Shown here piece by piece: positions 25,385 through 33,591 of a stretch of 49,302 bases of DNA (its first letter is position 1; every line of letters begins with the position of its first letter). The stretch spans positions 1 to 49,302 of the forward strand of contig JAEZJZ010000047.1 of NCBI GenBank assembly GCA_023436245.1, given 5' to 3'. The position numbers and the translations under genes were made by a program. Under the pieces are notes generated by a model. That model had not been told where the DNA came from, did not search any database, and was given only the letters and a program-made list of their open reading frames with translations. Origin of the DNA: Bacillota bacterium. GTDB lineage: Bacteria; Bacillota; UBA994; UBA5500.

Positions 25385-25438
25385 AAGTCTCAGTCAAGCT
25401 GAGTGTCCGTAGGCTCTGGGTGACGCAGCTTGAGACTT
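25385..25438. promoter_or_regulatory. Inverted repeat upstream of the amino-acid binding protein gene
   Basis: Arms AAGTCTCA (25385-25392) and TGAGACTT (25431-25438), extended by AGCTG/CAGCT, flank a 38-nt centre about 36-89 nt before the start codon. The arms match those upstream of oppA (23642-23712), suggesting one shared regulator. Confidence 0.6.
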
Positions 25439-25473
25439 GCCGCAGCTACTAGTAACTGAGGAGGCTGGAATCG

Positions 25474-26244
25474 ATGCAACGTACGCGCTCGTGGCTGTTG
25501 CTGGCCATCGTCGCAATTGTCCTTTCGGTCGCTTTGACCTCATTGAGAGAGCAACGTGCTCAGCAGACGCTGGTCATCGGCATCGACCCTACGTTTCCCC
25601 CGTTCGCCTCGCGCCAAGCCGACGGCCAGATTGTCGGCTTCGAAATCGATCTGGCAGAGGGACTGGCCAAACGACTGAACTGCCGCATTGAGCTCCGGGA
25701 GATTCCCTTTCGGGATCTGCTCACCAGCTTGCGAGACGGCCTGGTCAACCTGGTCATCTCAGGAATGCCGATTCGACAGGATCGCGAGGTCCTGGTCGAT
25801 TTCACAGAGCCCTATTACGACGCCACCCAAGTTGCGGTGATCAGCGCTACCGACAAGAGGTGCGTGGAGAGCCCGGAGGACCTGACAGGCTGGCGCATGG
25901 CCGTACAGTTCGGCACAACCGGTGAGTTCGAAGCGCTCGCACTCAAGGGAACAGACCTAGATCCCAAGCTGTTGCGCATGGAGCAAGTTGCTGACATGTT
26001 CGCAGCGCTAGAGTCAGGCGATGCGGAAGTAGTGTTGGTGGATCGACAACTGGCAGAACGATACATCGCTGATAATCCGGCTTTTCGCATGGTGAGAATG
26101 ACTTTCTGGGAAGAGAAATACGCGGTGGCAGTGCAGAAGGGGCAGGCGGAACTGCTGGAGCGAGTCAACACTGCTCTCATACGCTGGCTGACATCGCCAG
26201 CGTATGAAGAAGCCCTGAGATGCTGGTTTAGTTCCGAAGAATAG
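25474..26244 (+). CDS. Amino-acid-type extracellular solute-binding protein (family 3)
   Basis: A 256-residue protein with an N-terminal hydrophobic anchor (SWLLLAIVAIVLSVALTSL) and a family 3 domain: VIGIDPTFPPFASRQADGQI, VGFEIDLAEGLAKRL, then ISGMPIRQDREVLVDFTEPYY. There is no lipobox Cys after the hydrophobic segment, so it is probably membrane-anchored by an uncleaved signal, or secreted. No permease or ATPase gene is adjacent, and the gene ends in a terminator, so it is an orphan binding protein. ATG follows GAGGAGG. It may feed a transporter elsewhere or act as a sensor. Confidence 0.85.
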   Translation: MQRTRSWLLLAIVAIVLSVALTSLREQRAQQTLVIGIDPTFPPFASRQADGQIVGFEIDLAEGLAKRLNCRIELREIPFRDLLTSLRDGLVNLVISGMPIRQDREVLVDFTEPYYDATQVAVISATDKRCVESPEDLTGWRMAVQFGTTGEFEALALKGTDLDPKLLRMEQVADMFAALESGDAEVVLVDRQLAERYIADNPAFRMVRMTFWEEKYAVAVQKGQAELLERVNTALIRWLTSPAYEEALRCWFSSEE

Positions 26245-26252
26245 GCAAGAAA

Positions 26253-26284
26253 AAGAAGACGGGCAGCAAACTGCCCGTCTTCTT
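26253..26284. terminator. Terminator after the orphan binding protein
   Basis: AAGAAGACGGGCAG-caaa-CTGCCCGTCTTCTT: a 14-bp perfect stem with A- and T-rich base, 9 bp after the stop. Confidence 0.9.
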
Positions 26285-26581
26285 CCATTCAGATTGTCAG
26301 CCGGAGACTGACAACTGCGTCTATCCAGGTGGCACCTGGATGCTGCCTGATAGCCGGTAGTCCGAAGTGAGTGTCCTGAGCCACGAAGACAATGAGTTGA
26401 CAGCGTTACCTAGCTATCAATGAGTTGTCTCTGTTACCGCTGCGAGTGATGATCGGCAGACAGCACACTGGTGGTCAGAACCGGATTGAACTGATGAGCA
26501 ACTCTCACTATCGGATTACATCTCTATTGTGCGCAGTAGTCTCGTCCTTACTCCGGTAGTTTGTGGATGAGATTCCAATTC
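26285..26581. other. Intergenic region with no recognised feature
   Basis: About 300 bp between two converging genes. There is a short stem GTCAGCCGGAGACTGAC near 26296 and two near-copies of (C/A)AATGAGTTG at 26389 and 26417. I see no open reading frame with a ribosome binding site, no tRNA and no member of the hairpin repeat families. Confidence 0.5.
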
Positions 26582-27457
26582 TCATGCTTGCGGCAATCGA
26601 TAAAGGTCCTGCTGCACTAGGCGCTCGGCTCGCTCTCGCGACTTTCCGCCGTCCGCCAGTGCCTGCTCCAAGAACTCCGGGTGCTCCATGATGAATGTGC
26701 GCATGCTGGCAAATGGATCCGATAAGTAGCCTTCCACTAGCTCGGCCTGCTCGGTCGTGAGGTAACCCTGTGCTTTCGCCTCGGCAAACAGCTGGCTATC
26801 AATCTGCACCAGACTCTGCATCTCCACCTGCTGCTGACGCAATGCCTCAAAGCCACCCTGCTTGCGGTCCACAATCGTCAATGTCTCTGTCATGGAAGCC
26901 CCTCGACTCTGCAACGCCGGAATCCAGGCACGTAGATAACTGGATGCTTCGGTGATCAAATCGGAAATATGCAGCAGCCTCTGCCCCGACAGGTCAGTAG
27001 CGAACAGAGGAGCCTCTGCCCCACTCGTGACCACCGCCTGGTCTTTGTAGATCAGAAAATGCGGTTTGCCCAACAACTCGGCTGGAAGCAGTGAGAAGAA
27101 CCAGTCCCGTCGCTCACCACCACAGAAGCCGTCATATTGCTCCCACGCCAGATTCTGCCGAATGTACTGCACGAGCGCATCAGTCACCTGCTGAAAGACC
27201 GTATCAGAACGGTAGTTCTCCCAGAGAGCCGTCCGCACCAGCGTGGAGCAGGTCAGCTGGTCGTGCTTGTTCTGGTCAATCAGATTGAGCAAAGCGTTGG
27301 CCTGCTGTTCACTGCCGTAGAGAAAGTGCGTGTTCACGTAGTACGGCCCAATCAGCCCTGACGTATACCAGAACGGGTGGTCAGCGGGAGAAACCCGAAT
27401 CGCGCCAGTCTGAAACAGCCACCCGACGATTTGCTTGGCTAGAGACGATTTGGACAT
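26582..27457 (-). CDS. Orotate phosphoribosyltransferase-like protein with degenerate PRPP loop
   Basis: A 291-residue protein. The N-terminus (WLFQTGAIRVSPADHPFWYTSGL) and TLTIVDRKQGG resemble orotate phosphoribosyltransferase. The PRPP loop, normally like DVxTTGxS, reads LLHISDLITEASSYLRA here, without the usual TTG/TAG turn. A C-terminal helical extension of about 80 residues has no counterpart in PyrE. ATG 27457 follows AAAGGGGGAATCG. No pyrimidine genes are nearby. It may be a phosphoribosyltransferase-fold protein with altered or lost activity. Confidence 0.65.
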   Translation of the reverse strand: MSKSSLAKQIVGWLFQTGAIRVSPADHPFWYTSGLIGPYYVNTHFLYGSEQQANALLNLIDQNKHDQLTCSTLVRTALWENYRSDTVFQQVTDALVQYIRQNLAWEQYDGFCGGERRDWFFSLLPAELLGKPHFLIYKDQAVVTSGAEAPLFATDLSGQRLLHISDLITEASSYLRAWIPALQSRGASMTETLTIVDRKQGGFEALRQQQVEMQSLVQIDSQLFAEAKAQGYLTTEQAELVEGYLSDPFASMRTFIMEHPEFLEQALADGGKSRERAERLVQQDLYRLPQA

Positions 27458-27525
27458 GTCGATTCCCCCTTTAGTTCTAGAGAATAGTCGATACTGGGCA
27501 GGCGCCAGAGGCACCACCCACCATA

Positions 27526-28206
27526 CTACAGAAGCCGGTCGCGCAGGCGCCCGATGTCCGGAATGAGCAATCCTCCGCGCACGACTCTGATCAGTCCTTC
27601 CCGTTTGAGTTCTCCCAACATGCGGGTGAAGGTCTCTCGGGTCGTTCCAGCCAGATTGGCCAGTTCTTCGCGGGTAGCGCTGAGGAGCAAATGGGCGCCC
27701 TCGGGACGGAAATCGCCAGATTGCTCCGCCAGCTGAAGCACCAACTCCCCCACTCGGGTGAACGCATCCTTCAGGGCCAAGTCCCGCAGCTGAGATTGAG
27801 CCATTCGCAACCTGCGCGAGAGTAACCGCAACAGGCTGACGGCCAAATCGTTGTTCTCCTTCAGCAGCGAAAACAGGTCTCTGTTTCGCAGGATGCCGAC
27901 CGCCGAATCCTCTGCGGCTGTGGCGGTTGCCGGATACGGTCCGCTTTCAAACAGCACGACCTCGCCAAAAACCTGCCCGGTCTGCATGAAGTGGATGATC
28001 TTCTCTTTGCCATCGGCAGTCGTGGTACTGATCTTCACCCTGCCACTGGAGACGAAGTAGACGGCGTCTCCTGCCTCACCTTCATGGAAAATCGGGCTCC
28101 CAGCCAAAAAGGTCTTCACCTGCAGAATGCGAAAGATAGGTCGAAGCTCCGCATCAGATAGTTCAGAGAAGATACCTACAAGTCGAAGATCCTCTGGTTT
28201 GAGCAA
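27526..28206 (-). CDS. Crp/Fnr family transcriptional regulator
   Basis: A regulator of about 226 residues. It has an N-terminal cyclic-nucleotide-binding-like beta barrel (FHEGEAGDAVYFVSSGRVKIS, GQVFGEVVLFESGPYPATATA) and a C-terminal helix-turn-helix (LSATREELANLAGTTRETFTRMLGELKREGLI). No FNR-type N-terminal cysteine cluster is present, so it does not look like a [4Fe-4S] oxygen sensor. TTG 28206, 8 nt after GGGGGTG, fits better than the far-upstream ATG. It lies 42 bp downstream of folD. Target genes and effector are unknown. Confidence 0.88.
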   Translation of the reverse strand: MLKPEDLRLVGIFSELSDAELRPIFRILQVKTFLAGSPIFHEGEAGDAVYFVSSGRVKISTTTADGKEKIIHFMQTGQVFGEVVLFESGPYPATATAAEDSAVGILRNRDLFSLLKENNDLAVSLLRLLSRRLRMAQSQLRDLALKDAFTRVGELVLQLAEQSGDFRPEGAHLLLSATREELANLAGTTRETFTRMLGELKREGLIRVVRGGLLIPDIGRLRDRLL

Positions 28207-28248
28207 TGCTTCACCCCCGTTCGCGTCAGGCAGCATCGCCAGCACCGG

Positions 28249-29097
28249 CTAGAGTTGCTGCATGGACATGCCCTTGAGCAGGTTCTGGAGTAGGAGGACG
28301 CTGGTCACTGACCCGACGCCTCCCGGAACCGGCGTGACATGGCCTGCGACTTCACTCACGGCTGCGAAATCCACATCGCCGACGATGCCATTCTCAGTTT
28401 CGTTGATGCCGACGTCCACCACAATCGCACCCGGTTTGACCATATCTGCTCTGAGCAGGCCAGGTCGACCAACGGCGGTGATCACAATGTCGGCTCGAAC
28501 GGTGTGGCTTTTCAGGTCACGTGTCTTGGAATGGCAAGTAGTCACTGTGGCGCCCTTCTTCAGCAGCATGGCTACCAGCGGCTTGCCCACCGTCTCCCCC
28601 CAACCCACGATCACTACTTCCTGGCCGAACCAGTTCAGCCCGGAACGTTCCACTATCTCAATACAAGCCACGGGTGTCGCGGGGCATAATCCATCCATGC
28701 CGGAGGCCAAATATCCGCGGTTCAGAGGGTTCACGCCGTCCACGTCCTTATGTGGATGCACAACAGCCATTACCGCATGCCGATCAATTTGCTTGGGCAG
28801 CGGCAGCTCGATCATGATGCCATGCACGGCAGCATCAGCACTCAGCTCCTCCACCAACTCCAGCACCTGCTGCTCGCCAGCTGACTCCGGCAGTTCATGC
28901 AGAACGAACTGCACGTCCACCTTTTCGCTCAGCTTCTGCTTCGCCTTGGCGTAGTAGACAGATGCGGGATCATTGCCTACCAGCACCACGTCCAACCGCG
29001 GGTTGACGCCACGACTGATCCACTTGCCCGCCTCGGCCTTCACTTCTTCGCGAATTACTTTGGCAATCGCCTTCCCGTCCATGAGTTTTGCTGTCAT
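28249..29097 (-). CDS. folD: Bifunctional methylenetetrahydrofolate dehydrogenase/methenyl-THF cyclohydrolase
   Basis: FolD (282 residues) interconverts 5,10-methylene-THF and 10-formyl-THF, a one-carbon route used in purine synthesis and glycine/serine metabolism. Visible signatures are VGNDPASVYYAKAKQK (catalytic Tyr and Lys), ELPLPKQID, HKDVDGVNPLNRG, PATPVACIEI and the NADP segment VVIVGWGETVGKPLVAMLL. The end PVPGGVGSVTSVLLLQNLL is diagnostic. VGW replaces the commoner VGR/VGxS after the beta strand. ATG follows GGGAGGTTCACAT, and a good promoter lies at 29168-29197. Confidence 0.94.
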   Translation of the reverse strand: MTAKLMDGKAIAKVIREEVKAEAGKWISRGVNPRLDVVLVGNDPASVYYAKAKQKLSEKVDVQFVLHELPESAGEQQVLELVEELSADAAVHGIMIELPLPKQIDRHAVMAVVHPHKDVDGVNPLNRGYLASGMDGLCPATPVACIEIVERSGLNWFGQEVVIVGWGETVGKPLVAMLLKKGATVTTCHSKTRDLKSHTVRADIVITAVGRPGLLRADMVKPGAIVVDVGINETENGIVGDVDFAAVSEVAGHVTPVPGGVGSVTSVLLLQNLLKGMSMQQL

Positions 29098-29167
29098 ATG
29101 TGAACCTCCCTTGAGTGTGGGTCGCTAATCTGAGCACCGGCGTGCTTGCCACCCGATATGTCGTTAT

Positions 29168-29197
29168 ATTATATCCTTTTTCAAACGCTCTGGTAAA
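29168..29197 (-). promoter_or_regulatory. Candidate folD promoter
   Basis: On the minus strand TTTACC, an 18-nt spacer and a perfect TATAAT, about 70 nt before the folD start. Confidence 0.65.
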
Positions 29198-29384
29198 CTT
29201 TCACGATTCAGACCCAGCGGGATGGTTCTGAAGACAACCGTCCTACTCCAAAGCAGGATTTTCCTGAGCCTATAGCGTATGCAGTAACATCAGTTTAGTT
29301 TGGCCGCATGCGCAATGTCTGCTGACCCATCGGCCAGACTAGCAGATGAAGGGCGTGCCGGGTTGGCTCAGCCTAGCCGCTTCT

Positions 29385-29580
29385 CGACCAGCGCTTTTAT
29401 TGAAGATCGCAGCACTTCGTGCGAGACTGTTCAATTTGTCCCCCGTAGCATGCTGCGGGGTCTACGGTAAGAAGAAAAGCGACTTTCTGAACGATCTCTC
29501 GTGCTGCTGGCGGTACAAGCCGCTAGTCGCCAAGCGACTAAGCGCTTTTATTGAAGATCGCAGCACTTCGTGCTGCTGGA
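29385..29580 (+). repeat. Family A repeats flanking a palindrome, upstream of the aminotransferase gene
   Basis: Two family A units (29385-29422 and 29517-29580) contain GCTTTTATTGAAGATCGCAG and CAGCACTTCGTGC. The second has hairpin TAGTCGCC-AAGCGACTA. Between them lies a near-palindrome, CCCCGTAGCATGCTGCGGGG (29441-29460). The end of the second unit, CTGCTGGAGAGG, supplies the ribosome binding site of the next gene. The rest of 29198-29384 shows nothing recognisable. Confidence 0.75.
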
Positions 29581-29593
29581 GAGGATGATGACC

Positions 29594-30742
29594 GTGCTCA
29601 CGCAGGAGGAGATCCGCAGATGGCGACAAGAGTTCCCTATTCTATCCACTATGGTGCACTTGGCAAACTGCTCGCAAAGCCCACAGAGCAAGACGGTCCG
29701 ACACAGCATTGAGGCCTACATGCGCAGTTGGCGTGAAGAAGGTATGAACTGGGACGCATGGATAGCCAAGGTCGATGCCGCAAAGCGCCAGTTCGCCAGG
29801 CTGATCAATGCAGAGCCGGATGAAATTGCAGTGACAATGTCGGTGTCCGATGCCACCATCAATGTTGCCAGCGCTTGTCTGCCAGATCAGTGGAAGAACA
29901 AGATTGTGACTACGGCCGCTGAATTCCCGACCATCGGCCAGATCTGGTTGGCGCAGCAGCGTTTCGGCTGGCAGGTTGATTTTGTGCCGGTACGGGACGG
30001 CCAACTCTACCTGGAGGACTATCGGCAAGCGATAGACGATCGCACAGCCCTTGTTTCCGTGACCCACGTCTACTACCAGAATGGCTTCAAACAGGATCTG
30101 AAGACCATCTCCAAGCTGGCACACGACCATGGCGCCCTCTTCTATGTCGACGCTTATCAGTCACTTGGCACGACCCCGGTTGACGTCAAGGCAATGCAGA
30201 TCGACATGCTTTCCTCTGGAGTGCTCAAATACTTGCTTGGTCTACCCGGCATCGCTTTTCTCTATGTGCGGCGTGAGCTAGCTGACCAACTACGGCCAGC
30301 ATCAACCGGTTGGTTTGGACAACAGAACCCGTTCGCCATGGAAGTCAGCCGCTTGGATTACGCCACGGGCGCCAGGCGCTTTGACACTGGCACGCCGCCA
30401 ATCATCGCCGCTTATGCTGCGGAGGCCGGCCTGTCCCTGATCAATCAGGTCGGTGCTGCCGAGATCGGTCAGCGCATTCAGGATTTGGTGCGTTTCACTC
30501 TCGCCGAGTCGGAGGATCATGGTCTAGAGGTGCTCGGGCCACGGGACCTGCGTCAGCGCGGTGCTGCTGTAGCGATTGCTGTCCCTGATTCGCATGGGAT
30601 TGAAGAGAGACTGAAGCAACGAGGAATGATTCTCTCGGCGCGCGGCCCGGCTATTCGCATCGCCCCCCACTTCTTCTCGCTGGAGGAGGAGATCAGCAGG
30701 GCGGTGGTGGGAATCAGAACAGAGCTGGATGCTCACAAGTAG
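29594..30742 (+). CDS. PLP-dependent aminotransferase class V family protein
   Basis: A fold-type I PLP enzyme of about 382 residues, related to kynureninase, isopenicillin-N epimerase and the CsdA group. The PLP Lys lies in DMLSSGVLKYLLGLPGIAFLYV, and the Asp that contacts the ring in ALFYVDAYQSLG. The only cysteines are near the N-terminus, and the C-terminal Cys that acts as nucleophile in cysteine desulfurases is absent, so a desulfurase or selenocysteine lyase role is unlikely. GTG 29594 is 9 nt after GGAGAGG; ATGs at 29585 and 29588 are too close. A D-aminoacylase-like gene follows, suggesting a joint role in amino-acid breakdown. Confidence 0.8.
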   Translation: MLTQEEIRRWRQEFPILSTMVHLANCSQSPQSKTVRHSIEAYMRSWREEGMNWDAWIAKVDAAKRQFARLINAEPDEIAVTMSVSDATINVASACLPDQWKNKIVTTAAEFPTIGQIWLAQQRFGWQVDFVPVRDGQLYLEDYRQAIDDRTALVSVTHVYYQNGFKQDLKTISKLAHDHGALFYVDAYQSLGTTPVDVKAMQIDMLSSGVLKYLLGLPGIAFLYVRRELADQLRPASTGWFGQQNPFAMEVSRLDYATGARRFDTGTPPIIAAYAAEAGLSLINQVGAAEIGQRIQDLVRFTLAESEDHGLEVLGPRDLRQRGAAVAIAVPDSHGIEERLKQRGMILSARGPAIRIAPHFFSLEEEISRAVVGIRTELDAHK

Positions 30743-30814
30743 GATTTGGACAAAGGAAAGAGCCTCACCCTGGCGAATAGTCGAACTATACACTCGAGAC
30801 AGGGAGGCGAAGAA

Positions 30815-32398
30815 ATGTTTGACCTGATGATCAGGCATGCCCGGGTAATCGACGGCACCGGCAGCCCCTGGTTCAGCGGAGACGTCGCTATCAAAGACGG
30901 GCGCATCGCAGCTATGGGGCCTAAGTTATCCGCGAAAGCAAAAGAGGAGATCGACGCAACCGGTTTGACCCTCACTCCTGGATTTATCGACATTCATTCC
31001 CACTCAGATTTCTCGCTGGTGGTTGACGGCAGTGCAGAAAGCCGCCTGTTGCAGGGCGTGACCACGGAGATCGGAGGCAACTGCGGCCTGAGTCCGGCGC
31101 CAGTCTTGCCGGAACGTCTGGACATGCTGCGGAAATACTCGGCATTCCTCACGCCAGATCTGGAGTGGAGCTGGGAGAGCTTCGGCGAGTTCCTGCAGAA
31201 GGTGGCTGAGAATCGGCCTGGGGTGAATTTCGGTGGGATGGTCGGTCATGGCACGCTGCGAGTGGCAGCCATGGGTTTTGACCGCAGACCGCCAGAAGAA
31301 TCAGAACTGGAAACGATGCGATCGCTGCTTCGGGAGAGCATGGAGCAAGGCGCGTTTGGGTTTTCCACTGGCCTCATCTATCCACCAGGATGCTACGCCG
31401 ACACCGATGAACTGGCGGCAATAGCCGAGGTGTTGGCTCCCTACGGCGGTATCTACGAGACTCATATGCGCAATGAAGGCGACAGCATTTTGGATTCGAT
31501 CGATGAGAGCGCGGCGGTGGGAGAGCGCGTCGGCATCCCGGTGCAAATCGCCCATCACAAGGTTGTCGGACGGCATAACTGGGGTCGCGGATCGGAGAGT
31601 CAGAACCGCATCGCGCATTGGCGCGCGCAAGGGCTGGACATCGCCAACGATCAGTATCCATACACAGCATCCAGCACCACCATCACCACCATCTTCCCGG
31701 ATTGGGCGCACGAGGGCGGAGTTGACGGTCTGCTGATGCGCTTGACCACTCCCGATACTCGCAGTCAGTTGCTCGCAGAGGTGGCGGCGAAGATGGCCAA
31801 GCAGTCCCGCCGGTTTGAGGACATTCTGATCGCCTCGGTCAATCTGCCGGAGAACAAGCATTTGGAAGGCAAGACCGTGGCGGAAGCGGCCGCGGAGGTC
31901 AATGCCGATCCGCTGGAGTTCTGCTTTGACCTGGTTGTGGCGGAAAAGGCCGGCGTGGCTTCGGTCGTGTTTGGCATGGATGAGGCGGATGTGAAGACGA
32001 TTATGGCACACCCGTTGACCATGATCGGCAGCGACGGTTCCTCCATGCCCATCGCGGGTCCGGGCAAGCCGCACCCGCGCAACTTCAGCACCTTCGTTCG
32101 GGTGCTGGCCAAGTATGCCTTGGCTGAACAGGTTATCTCTCTGGAAGAAGCGGTGCGCAAGATGACGTCACTTCCGGCCAGCAGAATGCGCCTGTTCGAC
32201 CGGGGGATGATCCGCCCCGGCGCATGGGCCGACTTGGTGCTGTTTGACCCGGCAGATCTCGCTGAGACGGCCACCTTCGCCGCCCCGCGCCAGGCGCCGA
32301 CCGGAATCAAGCGGGTCTTCGTCAACGGCCAGCTGGCAGTCAAGGATGGGCAGGTGACCGGCGTCCGAGCCGGGCAAGTCCTGCGCTTTGGAAAATAG
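30815..32398 (+). CDS. N-acyl-D-amino-acid deacylase (amidohydrolase)
   Basis: A 527-residue metal-dependent amidohydrolase that would hydrolyse N-acyl-D-amino acids. The zinc motif is GFIDIHSHSDF, followed by TTEIGGNCGLSPAP, GHGTLR, ETHMRNEGD, the His-rich PVQIAHHKVVG, and MIGSDGSSMP with the catalytic Asp. ATG 30815 follows AGGGAGGCGAAGAA; an upstream in-frame ATG lacks a ribosome binding site. It lies 72 bp after the aminotransferase gene. The family is clear; the exact substrate is inferred. Confidence 0.9.
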   Translation: MFDLMIRHARVIDGTGSPWFSGDVAIKDGRIAAMGPKLSAKAKEEIDATGLTLTPGFIDIHSHSDFSLVVDGSAESRLLQGVTTEIGGNCGLSPAPVLPERLDMLRKYSAFLTPDLEWSWESFGEFLQKVAENRPGVNFGGMVGHGTLRVAAMGFDRRPPEESELETMRSLLRESMEQGAFGFSTGLIYPPGCYADTDELAAIAEVLAPYGGIYETHMRNEGDSILDSIDESAAVGERVGIPVQIAHHKVVGRHNWGRGSESQNRIAHWRAQGLDIANDQYPYTASSTTITTIFPDWAHEGGVDGLLMRLTTPDTRSQLLAEVAAKMAKQSRRFEDILIASVNLPENKHLEGKTVAEAAAEVNADPLEFCFDLVVAEKAGVASVVFGMDEADVKTIMAHPLTMIGSDGSSMPIAGPGKPHPRNFSTFVRVLAKYALAEQVISLEEAVRKMTSLPASRMRLFDRGMIRPGAWADLVLFDPADLAETATFAAPRQAPTGIKRVFVNGQLAVKDGQVTGVRAGQVLRFGK

Positions 32399-32411
32399 GA
32401 ACATGCAAAGG

Positions 32412-32450
32412 AAGGATGAGACGAAGGGCCAGACCCTTCGTCTCATCCTT
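32412..32450. terminator. Hairpin between convergent deacylase and selD genes
   Basis: A 17-bp perfect stem (arms AAGGATGAGACGAAGGG and its complement) with 5-nt loop, 13 bp after the deacylase stop. It lacks a clean U-tract on either side, but its position suggests bidirectional termination. Confidence 0.75.
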
Positions 32451-32510
32451 CAGCCGATGCCCATGGTTCGCGTCATCTGTGGCAAGAAGGTCCGTCCCCA
32501 CTGCCACGCT

Positions 32511-33590
32511 TTACGGTCGTACGGTCAGGCGACAGGGTCCGGCGATTACCCGTCCGATCACGGCAGCGGTTACCCCTGCGTCGGTCAGGGCGGACAGAAC
32601 CCTCTCGGCGTCTGCCCCAGGTACGGCAGCCAGCAAGCCGCCGGATGTCTGCGGATCAAACATCAAATCCTGCGTCGCGAGCGAAACTTCGGGGTCAAAG
32701 TGAACGCTCTCCCCCACAAACTCGCGGTTACGGTAGGCACCGGCGGGAACGAGGCCCATGGCCGCAGTCTCCAATGCGCCCGGGAAGATGGGAAGCTGGT
32801 TCGCGATCAGTTCCATCCCCACTCCGCTGCCTTCAGACATCTCCAGCAGATGCCCCAGCAGACCGAAACCGGTAATGTCAGTGCAGGCTTGTACCTCGGT
32901 CTCCCGGCGCAGCACCTCTGCGGCCTCCCGGTTGAGGGTGACCATGGACTGCACCATGGCGGCTTCCTGATTTGGCGGTAGTAGGCCTGCCTTGAAGGCA
33001 GTGGCCAAGAGTCCGGTACCGAGTTGCTTCGTTAAGATGAGTGCATCGCCTGGGCGTGCCCCCACATTGCGCCAAATCTGCCCGGGATGAATCATCCCGG
33101 TCACGGACATGCCGAATCGCGGCTCCGGGTTTTCCACCGTGTGGCCTCCCAACAGAAGCACACCGGCCTCAACCAGCTTGTCGGACCCACCGCGAATGAC
33201 TTCGCCCATTTCGTCTACCGTGAGACAAGTGGGGAAACAGGCGATGTTCAGCGCCGTGAGCGGAATACCCCCCATAGCATAGACATCGCTTAAGGAGTTG
33301 GCAGCGGCGATCTGCCCAAACAGATAAGGTTCATCCACAATCGGCGCGAAGAAGTCCACCGTCTGCACTAACGCCTGCTGCTCGTTGATCTGGAAGATGC
33401 CAGCGTCATCGCTGGTCTCGGGGCCGACCAAGACTCGTCTGTCGGTCAGTTTGGGCAGTTTGCTCAGTACTTGATCCAGGGCACCCGGCCCCAGTTTGGA
33501 GGCTCAGCCGGAAGTGCTGGAGAGTTCTGTCAGACGGTGCCTGCGCGCACTGCCCAGTGCAATCGCGCAGACCTGGTTGTTTTCGTTCAT
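32511..33590 (-). CDS. selD: Selenide, water dikinase SelD (selenoprotein, UGA read as Sec)
   Basis: SelD makes monoselenophosphate from selenide and ATP, the Se donor for Sec-tRNA synthesis. The 359-residue frame from ATG 33590 contains UGA at 33504-33506 as codon 29, in LTELSSTSG-U-ASKLGPGAL. That is the family active site, where Cys or Sec precedes the catalytic Lys and GPG. Eleven nt after the UGA, GGGGC-CGGGU-GCCCU can form a SECIS-like hairpin. Without recoding only a 306-residue N-truncated protein from 33431 would be called. The start follows AAAAGGGGGG and lies one base after the stop of the LysR gene, so the two are probably coupled. Confidence 0.95.
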
Positions 33591-33591
33591 C

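Noticed and set aside
26582..26584. Possible Sec UGA at the end of the phosphoribosyltransferase-like gene
   Set aside because: Readthrough adds only 21 residues without any family motif before TAA; it looks like a normal stop.
29594..30742. Selenocysteine lyase or cysteine desulfurase feeding SelD
   Set aside because: The C-terminal catalytic Cys of those enzymes is missing; the only cysteines are in the N-terminal part.
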